Both the position numbers and the translations under genes were made by a program. Of a DNA stretch of 53,173 nt, positions 9,093-18,423 are shown one piece after another. The DNA lies in assembly GCA_029834535.1 (NCBI GenBank), contig JAQMWT010000112.1, positions 1-53,173 on the forward strand, written 5' to 3'. This DNA comes from Chrysophaeum taylorii. Taxonomy: Eukaryota > Sar > Pelagophyceae > Pelagomonadales > Pelagomonadaceae. Numbering within the stretch: position 1 is the stretch's first letter; each line of letters opens with the position of its first letter. The notes below the pieces were generated by a model, which saw only the letters and a list, made by a program, of their open reading frames with translations, ran no database searches and was not told the origin of the DNA.

Positions 9093-11153
9093 ATGGCAGA
9101 GAGGCCAATGACAGAACGATCGCAGTGGTTTCGGGACGCACAGGGGCGTCTGCAACGATTCAGTGCAGGGACTCCATTTGCGTCTATTGGAAGAACACCG
9201 TTCAGTACGCCCTTTCAACGACAGGAAGCCGAGGAAAGCGGCATCGGAAGAGAGGCAAGATCATATGATAGCCTCGACAGCCCCCCAAGCGTGGTCATCC
9301 TTCCGGATCCACGCGGCGGCGAAGGGGGAGCTACGGTTGCGTCAGACGCAACTTCAAGACAAGGTGAGCCGACGTTCCCGTACGCACGACCCTACGAACG
9401 TGCGATGAATACTACGGAGTCATCTCGAGCGGAACCCGAACCGTTTACGGCGATGCGTGGACCAGAGGAGAGTGCACCTCCTAGGCCACCATCTGTGAAT
9501 ACGAGAGCGACAGATTTTCGCGGGGATGTCGACCCCGAGGTTCTGCAGACCATCAACGAACGATTCGAGATGTACCAGTCGCAGATGGAGCAAATCATAC
9601 GTGAACTTGAGAACACCCGCCGCGACGCTCAACAACAACGCTCAGAAGTGGAGCGACAGCGGATCGACAACGATCGACTTCGGCGAATGATGGAGGAATC
9701 CATGCGGGCGCATGCTCGAGAGGCACGGCCAACCTCTCCGAATGCTACGCGTGTTACGCCCGACGACGATGATGACGCTGTATCGGCACTGACCGACGAT
9801 CAGCCACCGCGAAGTCGACCGGAGCCTACCCCGCACCATCATACTGACCCCGGTTCGGCGCGTCCTCGTGACGAAGAAGAAATACTTCATGTCAGGAAGG
9901 GAGCTGCTGGTATGACACGTATCACATTCTCGAATCTCACGGGGCAAATTACCAAGGACCGTGATGAGGTGGACGCGTGGTGGATGCAATTGCGGCGTAT
10001 GATGGAGGGAAAGATTGATAAACCCTCAATAGCGATGAACGTGATTGGAGGTGAGTATCAACTCGCCCCTATGGAAGCTTATCGCAAGTGGGAAGTTGAA
10101 CGACCGCAGATGTGGAAACAATACAAGGATGGGACCATCACAATGAAAGAGTTGCGCCAGCATGATGAGGACTGTCTGGATGCTATGCAAGAAGCGACGA
10201 AGCTTCCTTGTCCACCTCGGGCTACGGTTGAGGAGCTTGAACGTGAATGGTTCAATTTACGGCAGGGGAATTTATCGTTGAATAAGTATATCGCGCGATG
10301 GGTGCAGAAATTCGGCCAGTGGAGAGCAATGTCAGGTGGCGATACTGATCCGGCTGCGTTCCGTTCGCATTTTAACGCTGGTCTCAATTATGAGCGTTTG
10401 CGGACGAGCGTCGAACTTGCTCAGGCCTCACCGCATATGAAAGCATCTACTCTCACCCTCAACGATGTCATTCAATTGACCATCCAAATTTCCAAGATTC
10501 TGGAAGCCAACCCTACTGCCAACATCGAAGATGCGATTAAGAAGGAGAAAGGAAAGGAGCACGCACCACGAATGAGGAGAGAGCAGCAGCAGCAGAGGCA
10601 GCAGTTGCAGCCAGTCCAACGGGTTGGTTGTGTTACTGACTCGGGAGTTGGAAGCTGGCTACCACAGGGGATAGATAACCATACGCGTCAGGCAATTACG
10701 ACGTGCCTCAGTTGCGGCCGGCATGGTAATTTTCATCACGACAACGGTGTATGTCCTGTGCCGGACAATCCCTCGAGGAAGAGGCGTGCTGCTCAGACGT
10801 TGACGGCTGCGGGTTTTCCAGCAACGCCAGAGGGACAGGAGCAATACCGACGGACGCTTTTAGCTGCAGCAGGACAGGCTTCAGTGACTCAGCTGGCGCC
10901 GCGCGTTGTGCAACAGCCGCAGGTGGTCTACACAGCAGCACAGGTGCCAGGTGCAGGTCAACAGCAGCGTTTGTTTGGTTGCAGACTCTCAACAACAGGT
11001 AGTCCGAAGGCAGCCCGCAGTGCAGCGGACCGCTCAGACCTCGGTGCGCCTGGAGGATCTGACTACGGCTCTCAACACGATGAACTTGATTCGTCAGGCA
11101 CAGCAGACGGCTCCGCCGGGCAGAGGGCGACAGTCTCAGAGAGCGAACCCTAG
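9093..11153 (+). CDS. gypsy gag polyprotein
   Basis: A 686-aa ORF from the ATG that follows the leader. It has a charged coiled-coil-like segment (about residues 150-200, RRDAQQQRSEVERQRIDNDR), then a retrotransposon gag core (about 280-470, with EREWFNLRQGNLSLNKYIARW and FRSHFNAGLNYERL), then a zinc knuckle-like C-L-S-C-x7-H-x4-C near residue 540. The knuckle is longer than the usual CX2CX4HX4C. The C-terminus is Gln-rich. Near 10980 the coding appears to move to the +1 frame (protein QQQVVRRQPAVQRTAQ up to 11358), so the last ~55 residues of this ORF are probably out of frame. Its role is to form the retrotransposon particle and bind RNA. Confidence 0.8.
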   Translation: MAERPMTERSQWFRDAQGRLQRFSAGTPFASIGRTPFSTPFQRQEAEESGIGREARSYDSLDSPPSVVILPDPRGGEGGATVASDATSRQGEPTFPYARPYERAMNTTESSRAEPEPFTAMRGPEESAPPRPPSVNTRATDFRGDVDPEVLQTINERFEMYQSQMEQIIRELENTRRDAQQQRSEVERQRIDNDRLRRMMEESMRAHAREARPTSPNATRVTPDDDDDAVSALTDDQPPRSRPEPTPHHHTDPGSARPRDEEEILHVRKGAAGMTRITFSNLTGQITKDRDEVDAWWMQLRRMMEGKIDKPSIAMNVIGGEYQLAPMEAYRKWEVERPQMWKQYKDGTITMKELRQHDEDCLDAMQEATKLPCPPRATVEELEREWFNLRQGNLSLNKYIARWVQKFGQWRAMSGGDTDPAAFRSHFNAGLNYERLRTSVELAQASPHMKASTLTLNDVIQLTIQISKILEANPTANIEDAIKKEKGKEHAPRMRREQQQQRQQLQPVQRVGCVTDSGVGSWLPQGIDNHTRQAITTCLSCGRHGNFHHDNGVCPVPDNPSRKRRAAQTLTAAGFPATPEGQEQYRRTLLAAAGQASVTQLAPRVVQQPQVVYTAAQVPGAGQQQRLFGCRLSTTGSPKAARSAADRSDLGAPGGSDYGSQHDELDSSGTADGSAGQRATVSESEP

Positions 11154-12282
11154 CCAGCACAGTGATGGTGTCGCCGCTCGGTGCCTTGAAGTGCTTGGCG
11201 AAGATCAGGATGACACTAAGCGAGCGGACTACTGCACTGTGCAGTATTCTGAGCTCATGGAGGGAAACGTGTATGATGATGACGAGGTTGGGGGCCATGA
11301 TTATAGCTTCTCTGCGGAAGGCTATTCCCCTACCTCCTTCCTTTTTGGTCATCACTGAAGATGCATGGGTGGAGGAGCAGGAGCAAAGTACCGAAGTGAC
11401 TGGAGTTGCATCTAGAGTTCTTTCGGAAGACGAAGATAATCGTGACGAATTGGGGTATACGATTGTTCGTGTGGGACAAGATACCTTGGTTGCCATGGAT
11501 ATAGTGCCACCGAGGGACGACTGTGCCGAGCGTTATGCTGCTCACCCTTCCATCTCTTCGGATTTTGAGAATTTCTGCCCTCAGACTGCGTTGAATACTA
11601 CTCAGGATCAATACCATCGTGAAAATAAAGCCGTAAGGTACGATGGTGCGAGATCCGCCTCTTTGACGTATGTGCCTGTGGCTATCTCTTCGCAAGATGG
11701 TTCGAAATATTCCATCATCGCTGCCGGTTTGGATGGCATGGCTGATTCCCCCTACATCGATCACCGCTTGTATCGCAAACTTGATCGTGACGGCAAAATC
11801 ATCTATCGTCAGCCACTCCCTACGATTCGTATTCTAAATGGGTCAGGAGGTTCGGGAGCTGCTATTCGAGAATGGGCCATCCTCCGGATCTCCTTGGTGC
11901 CGACGACATCCATGCTGCTCATGTTCTTCGTTGGTCAAACGAATGGGCAGTTACTATTAGAAGCACGAGAATTACGACTCTTGGGTACGATTTTGGATTA
12001 TGCGACAGAGAGAGCTATTTTTCGGCGTTCTGAAGTGACCATTGGAGTTTTGAAGAATCGGACTTCCGCCTCGCCACAAGACCAGCATGGAATTGTGCTT
12101 TACAATGATGCATTCGATGCGACTCCGCAGGTAGTGCAGATGTTCCCGACAGCTAAGCTTGCTGTGCAATACGGAAACATCCAAACTTGGACGCCAGTTG
12201 GTAAACCGTGGAGTTATGACAGTCAGTCTATGGCGTTCTATTCGTATCAGAGCGAATCACCATCACATTCCTTCCGGTGATC
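11154..12282 (+). CDS. gypsy protease-like pol N-terminus (frameshifted)
   Basis: This part reads mostly in one frame (11345-12280). It holds an acidic linker, then a segment KYSIIAAGLDGMADSPYID followed about 75 residues later by LEARELRLLGTILD. The spacing resembles a retropepsin, with a catalytic D-T/S-G replaced by D-G-M-A and a late hydrophobic-G element. Position between gag and RT supports a protease role, but the motif is off-consensus. The frame changes at about 11350 (from the gag tail) and about 12270 (into the methyltransferase), and each join could be a single indel. Confidence 0.45.
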
Positions 12283-12284
12283 AG

Positions 12285-14066
12285 ACTGCTGGAAAAGCTG
12301 AAGACCAACTTGAATGCCCTGCAGACGAGGAAGATATCATCCCTCATTTCGCGTACGTGACGAGTACTCGATTTCTTCTTCCAAACCAACCGTACTTCTT
12401 GGAGATGGAGTGCGATGTGCCGCTGGAAAAGAGTCACGTATTCCGACCTTATCGGTCACTCCTCCAAGATCTCCGCCTTGTACCTGGTTCCTATTCATCG
12501 TATTGTGCTGATGAGCCCAACGAAGTTCATGTGGCTGTGGAGCACATTGGTGACGAACCCATTGGTATCGACCCCGAAGTCCCGGTGGTCGAAGGCGAGA
12601 TCATGCCGCATGAAGGATGTGTCAACATGCAGCTAGAAGCCACTGATGACGTGTGTCATGCCACTCTTACGGCTGCTGTTGACGACGACGAAGTCGAAGA
12701 GGATGTCTTGAGTGACAGACCTCCTCCTCAGCCACCTCCAGATGAAGAAGTGAAAAAGGCACCAGAAATGGAGATGGAGGCGACTGTTAAGGAGCTGCTA
12801 TCTAAGCACGCCTCCTTGGTTTGGATACCCATCACCTACACCTTTGTCGTCGTCTACTTTGCTGGCGCTGGAGGATCAACGTTGGGTATCCGGCGATGCA
12901 ATGAGCTATATGGCAGTTCATTTCGCATTGTCCTGGCTTTGGATGCTTGTCCTCAAGCCCGAGCCACCTTCGAACTCAATTTTCCGAAGATTCCCTATGT
13001 TTTGCATGAGTTGGGGAAATCTCATCGTCGTACATACGACTTGGTGTTGTCGTATTTACATTCAGATTTTCGGAAGCACTCTTATTTTCACGCCAGTCCG
13101 CCGTGTATATATGGATCGACTGCCAATTTGCACTACAGGGACGCACGCAAGGGCGCTACTATTACTTCTTGGGTCCTGCGTCATTCCCGCAACGCACCTT
13201 ATGTGATTGGACGATGGACACTTGAGCAGGAACCATCAGTGATCCCTTTTGTGCATCACCAATTTTATGTGCCGCGTATTGTTGATTTCTATAGTATCAC
13301 GCCAGCGCTGCTGTGCTCGCGCACGCGCCTACTTACTTGCAATGTTCGCTTGGAACTGCCGTTATTATCGCGTGTACCACCGAATTTACGGGACCGTTTT
13401 GGCCCAGCATTGGGATTTACAGGTGGTCAACTAACTAACTAACTTCAGACCTCTCCCGAGCATGGGAGCCAGGCCGGACCGACAGGAGCCAGTCCGGAAT
13501 CACGGGCCTGTAGACGAGGAGCGCCGAAAGGTCGGTCGGCGGAGAGTGACCATCAAGCTTGTCGCCATGCGACGAGGAGACCGCGATGTGACTGACAACC
13601 AACTCGTCGATAACCTTCCGTCTTCGCCCCCCGGCCATACCCCGTCCCACTGCGAACGTTCCGGCTGCCAACCGGCCCCGCCCGGGAGGCGACTAGGTGC
13701 CAACCTACGCCGGGAGGGCGGATGCCCTCGCAAGGCTCAGGATTCATGAGGCACCGTCCTCCATCGCAACCGTAGTCGGCGATCAGGGTAAGGGTCACCC
13801 GCTCATTATAGTGAACAGTTTCTCATCTACGCGCCCGGCTATCGGCCCTGCCTTTACGGTGACGCGCAATAAGCTCCGCTTAGGACCTCATTTCTCGAAC
13901 ACCCGTCCACTCACGTTGCAGATGCACCAGGAAATTATGACCGTTCCTGCTACGTGGCAATGGGGTGCGACAGTTTCCGAGACAGTAGCTATGAAGATGC
14001 TTGGCAGTATGGTGCCACCCGCGACTATGACGCGGATTGCGCTAGCAGTGCACAATTCGTTTGAAC
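12285..14066 (+). pseudogene. Cytosine-5 DNA methyltransferase domain in pol, SINE-interrupted
   Basis: Clear C5-methyltransferase motifs appear in order. Motif I is FAGAGGSTLGI (from 12858). Next come VLALDACPQARATFELNFP and the motif IV loop HASPPC, with the catalytic Cys codon at 13104-13106. A motif VI-like WTLEQEPSV follows, then a motif VIII-like LLCSRTRLL. Beyond the SINE are FTVTRNKLRL, the Rx-LT region and LGSMVPPATM (motif X, usually GNAVPP). The domain has little room for a target-recognition region, so it is compact. It would transfer methyl from AdoMet to cytosine C5. The 12285-12850 part is an acidic linker. Removing the SINE (13430-13792) and one GGTCA copy rejoins the two halves in frame. 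ENV is degenerate to EQE; activity is uncertain. Confidence 0.88.
13430..13792 (-). mobile_element. SINE inserted in the methyltransferase
   Basis: 363 bp in inverted orientation: its tail reads ACTAACTAAC on plus, and its head is at the right. It is flanked by GGTCA (13425-13429 and 13793-13797), although TGACC also starts the family consensus, so the true duplication may be shorter. It belongs to the same family as 4241-4606 and 22911-23260. Confidence 0.85.
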
Positions 14067-14766
14067 CTTCACTTCGAAATTTGGGTAAGTTGCGGAATAT
14101 TGCGACGACTACGCTAGCCCAACCTGATCACCATATTCTACGGTTTTCACCTTTTGCTGTAGAGTCGCGCATTCCAACGCTCGACCCTGCCACTCGAAGT
14201 GTATCATGGATTGCGCCCGATGAACTCTATTCTTCTGCGAGTCCTGCACCATCCGCTGCTGCCACCACCACCCCGCCACCGCCTTCAGTTACATCGCCTG
14301 GGACGGCTTCATCTTTTGCAGGGGGCACCGTCGCCACTGCTGTTATGCAGAGCAACCAAGTTGATAACCAGCCCTCCGCAACTGCTGAAGAAGAAGGCAC
14401 CGCGAAAGAGCGACCAGCGTATTTCAATACGTACGACGTTCCGTGGGCGGACACGCCTCACGACGAACATGGTCAACCTTCACCGGTGATGCCTCCTCAT
14501 TTAGCGGATCAGGAGAGCATGCAGGTCATCCCTCCGACCGTCGCGCAGGTCGAAGAGGTGATGACTGAGTTGGGTATTACAGAGCATCCTGCCTTAGATG
14601 ATGACGAGAAGCTGATGATGAAGCATTTAATCTCGTATTCGTGGGCATTTTTCGATGATGTGATGAGACCTGTTGATTCACCTGAAGTGACGCTCCGGTT
14701 CAAAGAAGAGAACCCGACTCCGTCAAACTCTCGCCATATCAGTTATCGAAAGAAAAGATTGAATGT
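14067..14766 (+). CDS. gypsy pol linker between methyltransferase and RT
   Basis: This is the continuation of the ORF at 13697-14845 after the methyltransferase. It has a Pro/Ala/Thr-rich low-complexity stretch (14230-14350), then a conserved-looking segment (VEEVMTELGITEHPALDDDEKLMMKHLISYSWAFFDD) that resembles the region before gypsy RT. A frameshift near 14750 moves reading into the RT frame. Confidence 0.6.
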
Positions 14767-16209
14767 TTGCGGATGCAGATTGAAGCATGGACCCGAGACG
14801 AAGTTATTCGTCCCGCGAATTCTCCATGGGGTTTCCCTATTTTGATGTTGCCTAAGAAAGGTGCTGAGCCTGGCACTTCCAATGCTTACAGAGCAGCTGT
14901 CGACCTACGGCGCCTCAATGCATTGCTCAAGGATGATAGCTGGCCGAGTGTGAGCATGGCTGACGCGTTGATGTTTCTCATTGACAAGTTTTGTCGTTCC
15001 AGTTTGGATATTCGTTGGGGCTATCACAATTTACGATTGTCGCTGGATGCACAAGATGTGGTCACCTTCACTAGTCCTCTGGGAGCGTACAGCTACATGC
15101 GTCTACCTTTGGGAGTCAAACCAGCCGGAAGTTTGTTTTGCAAGCAGTTGAACACTGACTTGTCGCAATGGCTATATCGTGATCTCGTGGCATATATCGA
15201 CGATATTCTCGCCGGTCACGCAGATACAAAGAATCACTTGCAGTGCCTTGTGCAAGTTATTCCCCATCTCGCCTTGAAGGGGTACAGCGCCAAGATCAAG
15301 AAGATTCATTTTATGCAAGAAGTCATTGAGTTTTTGGGTCATTTATCTACCCCGAACGGACTTCTTCCATCACCAAGATCTTTAGAAGCCATCAGACACA
15401 TGCCAATTCCTGGCACTTTGTCGGATGCTGACCCTAAGAAGCAAGTGCGATCTTTCCTTGGAATGGGGAGCTTTTGCCGGCGTTATGTAAGGAATTTTGC
15501 GAAAGTTGCAGAGCCATTAAGACAACTGACGTTGCCGGACGTGAAATTCAAGTGGACGAAAGAGTGTCAGGAAGCTTGGGATGCCATCATCGAGGCTATT
15601 GTCACGTCGAAGGGCGTCTACCATCCTGATTACTCGTTGCCTTTTTACATTCGAACTGATGCTTCCGCGCATGGGTTGGGTGCTTACCTATTTCAAAAAG
15701 TACCAGTCGTTGACGACGATGGAAGAGAAAGAATCGAAGAGAGAGTTATCGAGTACTGGAGTCGAACCGTGCCTAAGTCGATGAGGAAGTATGATCCTCG
15801 GCGCTTGGAACTCCTCGCAGTACTCTCTGCTCTCGAAAATTTCCGATTTTATATCGAAGGTCATCAGACGAAGTTAGAGACGGATCATCGTAACTTAACG
15901 TTTCTGCGGGATTCGAATCATACGTCTGGACAGTTAGCACGATGGGCTATGCGGCTTGCTGCGTTCGACCGGGAGCTCGGATACAAACCTGGAAGCTCCC
16001 CTGGCATGCGTATTCCGGATTGTCTGTCGCGCAACCCTATCGACAAATTGATCGAGAAAGATGAAGACGGGGAACCGATCAATGATTTTTTTTTTGATTT
16101 TCCAAGAAATCCCCACCGATGTCCCTGGCACAGCTTGCTTCACCTTCTCTTCGGTGACGATGCCCATGCTGACGGACAGCGGACCCACCGCAGCTATGGT
16201 AGCAGTTAG
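14767..16209 (+). CDS. gypsy reverse transcriptase and RNase H
   Basis: A 480-aa ORF with the full gypsy RT-RNase H core. RT shows WGFPILMLPKKG, AVDLRRLNALL, SSLDIRWGYHNL, MRLPLGVKPAGSLF and the catalytic Y-I-D-D at 15193-15204 within LVAYIDDILAGH, then FLGHLSTPNG and VRSFLGMGSFCRRYVRNFA. RNase H shows TDASAHGLGAYL (first Asp), RRLELLAVLSALENFRFYI (Glu), TDHRNL (Asp) and PDCLSRNP. It copies element RNA into cDNA and degrades the template. The start is in another frame upstream, so the first codon here is not a true start. The end of the ORF (after 16080, next to a T8 run) has no integrase features. Confidence 0.93.
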   Translation: MRMQIEAWTRDEVIRPANSPWGFPILMLPKKGAEPGTSNAYRAAVDLRRLNALLKDDSWPSVSMADALMFLIDKFCRSSLDIRWGYHNLRLSLDAQDVVTFTSPLGAYSYMRLPLGVKPAGSLFCKQLNTDLSQWLYRDLVAYIDDILAGHADTKNHLQCLVQVIPHLALKGYSAKIKKIHFMQEVIEFLGHLSTPNGLLPSPRSLEAIRHMPIPGTLSDADPKKQVRSFLGMGSFCRRYVRNFAKVAEPLRQLTLPDVKFKWTKECQEAWDAIIEAIVTSKGVYHPDYSLPFYIRTDASAHGLGAYLFQKVPVVDDDGRERIEERVIEYWSRTVPKSMRKYDPRRLELLAVLSALENFRFYIEGHQTKLETDHRNLTFLRDSNHTSGQLARWAMRLAAFDRELGYKPGSSPGMRIPDCLSRNPIDKLIEKDEDGEPINDFFFDFPRNPHRCPWHSLLHLLFGDDAHADGQRTHRSYGSS

Positions 16210-16926
16210 TACACGACAGAACGTACAACCGCCTCAATTCTCGTACGAGTCTGAGCCAGTTGACTCCGTCGAACGTCTCCCTTTTGCGGATCAAGCGGAG
16301 GATGAGATCACTCTCGATGAGATAGCGAAAGAGCAAGCTGACGGATTACTACTCGGACGTCGAGCGGATTTTTGAGCGTCTCAAGACAAAAAGCGAGCCC
16401 AGGAGACCACCCACAGTCTCCGAAAAGAGGCAGAAAGAAGGCCGGAGAGACCAACCATAGTCTCTGAGACCAACCATAGTCTCTGGCGAGGCAAAAGGCT
16501 TGTGCCGTGTAAGTCCGTCGCACCGGTCAACCGCGCGAGTCGAACAGTAGCCGGCAAATTTTGCTGCTCGACGCGAAGTTTTGGTGTTCGAGATAGCCGT
16601 TGATATCCGAGAGAAACCGCACCATGGAAACTAGAGGAGACTGACGTTTGTTCTGCGACCGCTTCTGCTGAAGAACGACGCTTAAGACCAGAAGACAAAG
16701 ATCCTGACGGAGGTAGCTTCACATGCCTATGACCCAACATGGAGGGCTGTGAACCCTGTGTGACTGATTTTCGCCCGGATGAAATCGATGTCCTCGTCAC
16801 TAACTTCGGTCTCCACAGCAACAAAGTTCCTGCTGATGTAGCTGAACGAGCTTATCGTACCATTCGTGAGCATGACCTTCGTCACCCTTGAAGTCGAGGA
16901 CGACTTCATCTCACGTAGGGGGCTCC
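16210..16926 (+). other. gypsy 3' region, no integrase
   Basis: About 700 bp between RNase H and the 3' LTR. It holds a short ORF tail to 16375, a duplicated GAGACCAACCATAGTCTCTG near 16460-16482, a stretch partly similar to the leader (CGCACCGGT...CAACCGCGCG near 16520 compared with 8977), and a short ORF from 16739. I find neither the HHCC zinc finger nor the DDE core of an integrase. A G-rich tract next to the LTR (about 16915) may be the polypurine tract. Confidence 0.55.
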
Positions 16927-17259
16927 TGTGGCAGTAACGCCCATTTCCCCCACTTGCCTGCCTGCCACCTGACTTACCCTGATTGTTGCCCTGGTATTGA
17001 CCTTGCATTTATGGGGGGGGGGTGTCGAGATGACACCTTCACCTGCGCTCCCACTGGACCCAATGTACCGGGCATTTGTATGGCTTTCTTGCTGTCTTCT
17101 TGATATTACCCTCTTTTGATTGTCCGATTTCGTGATGGCGTGAGGTATTACACTGAGATCGGGCGTGTGGTGGTTTCACCCGCGGTTCGGGTTGGGAGGA
17201 AGGGTTGTTGAGGCCCCCGGTCCGACCAGGAGGGGCGGGTATCTGAGAAAACCACTACA
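16927..17259 (+). repeat. gypsy 3' LTR
   Basis: 333 bp from TGTGGCAGTAACGCC to ACCACTACA. It matches the inverted full LTR (7899-8231) and the solo LTR (39371-39701). It is followed by CCAC, matching 7312-7315. Confidence 0.92.
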
Positions 17260-17263
17260 CCAC

Positions 17264-17586
17264 AACGCTTCGCGCAACGGAAAGCAACGAAAACGGTACA
17301 CACCCTACCCAAGAACGAAAAGTTGCCCAGCAATCTTCAAGAACCGAAAAGACTCAATTCCACGGCGTGAGACGGCGTTTTTGGTTGGCTCCCGAGACAC
17401 GGCGGCCCTCGAGGCCCTGGGGGGTCCGGGGGTGTCCCCCGGCGGGAGGTTTGGGGGGCAGAGCCCCCCAATTCTCGGGGGGTTCGGGGGCTTGCCCCCC
17501 GAGAAAAAGGCCGGGAAAAACCCGACTTGGCCTTACTAGTCCACAATAATTAATTGGGGAACCTCAGTGTGCCAGTGAGCACACAT
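17264..17586. other. Flank with G-rich hairpin module
   Basis: 17390-17545 is a run of short G6/C6 inverted repeats (GGGGGGCAGAGCCCCCC, CGGGGGTGTCCCCCG, CGGGGGCTTGCCCCCCG) ending in CCCGACTTGGCCTTACTAGT. The same module occurs inverted at 40365-40515. Short translations are Gly/Pro-rich and not coding. The rest is unassigned. Confidence 0.7.
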
Positions 17587-17901
17587 TGCAGAGAAATCTG
17601 CTGCCTCTTACCCTTATCCGTCCGTTGAGAACGTGATCTCTTCCCTACCCTTCTTCTTCCTTTCTACACAATCAAATAGTCCTCTGATTTGTGCCTACGC
17701 TCATCATCATGGTCTAGCGCGTCCCGAGGTATGTAGCACTATACACTTTACCTTTCTCGTGTAGTTCTAGATGCCGCCTGTCGTGTTCTGAGGATATAGG
17801 GAACATACCTTTTCATTCCCCGAATTAATTACTTCCAGACGCTCATGATGAGACGGGATGGTTTCCCAGGTGACTTACCACTGCTTGCTAAATGCTCTGC
17901 A
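17587..17901 (+). repeat. copia-1 copy B 5' LTR
   Basis: 315 bp with TGCAGAG start and CTCTGCA end, collinear with 3679-3993 in the opposite orientation. The primer site begins at the next base. Confidence 0.92.
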
Positions 17902-17921
17902 GGTTATGGGCCCAGGCGGGT
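17902..17921 (+). other. Primer-binding site, half initiator tRNA-Met
   Basis: GGTTATGGGCCCAGGCGGGT directly after the LTR. It is complementary to the anticodon arm of initiator tRNA-Met and identical to the site at 3398-3417. Confidence 0.85.
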
Positions 17922-18423
17922 CCCTGAGAAACCATTTGTTAAAACGTGCACGTAACCTATGGGTTTTGAACTGTTACCGCGCCAGTTCAGCCTCGCCACG
18001 TAAACACACTTGTAAATACAACGCCATTACCATTGGGCTGTATATGATACTTTTTTTGCGCACGTGATCGTGTAACCTTGTGTGCACCTGTTCATAGCAT
18101 CGTGTTGTCATGTCAATGTTGATGTGTGTGTAATTGGCTAGCCTGTACTCGTGCACACATGTTATGGAATATTTTGGGTACGTCCACTCGTACATTCCAT
18201 GGCAATGCACTTAACAAGCTCCTTGAGAGCACCAAAACTAACCAGCTGCCTGAGTGACTACGCTTAGCGACACTACTCTGGACTCACAGCTTGCACAGTC
18301 GTCAAATAGACATATTTCCATCGAAAACGATGAGTGTACATAGACACCGATAGACAGACCCCCTTAGAATGTCTAGACAGTGTCAACTGCGTGACTGAAC
18401 CCACAGGTTCCCCGTCAACTGCT

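Larger units (their letters stand above)
7312..17263 (+). mobile_element. Ty3/gypsy LTR retrotransposon with methyltransferase
   Basis: The element spans an outer LTR start at 7316 to a 3' LTR end at 17259, flanked by CCAC on both sides (7312-7315 and 17260-17263), which fits a 4-bp target duplication. Order: truncated LTR(+), inverted leader and full LTR(-), truncated LTR(+), primer site, leader, gag, protease-like region, cytosine methyltransferase, RT, RNase H, 3' LTR. RT-RNase H of gypsy type directly assigns the superfamily. No integrase is visible. Four frameshifts and one SINE insertion interrupt gag-pol, so this copy is probably not autonomous. Confidence 0.85.

Noticed and set aside
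13421..13797. SINE in the methyltransferase read as a spliceosomal intron (GT...AG, CTAAC branch-like motif)
   Set aside because: GT-AG choices I tried break the frame or meet a stop, whereas simple removal between the GGTCA copies restores it. The same sequence sits elsewhere with unrelated target repeats.
16739..16890. Short protein after gypsy pol (MEGCEPCVTDFRPDEIDVLV on plus)
   Set aside because: Both strands are open here and no second copy is available; cannot be supported as a gene.
17440..17535. Gly/Pro-rich small protein in the G-rich module
   Set aside because: The translation comes from G6/C6 hairpins; both copies are open in several frames and none begins with a plausible start.
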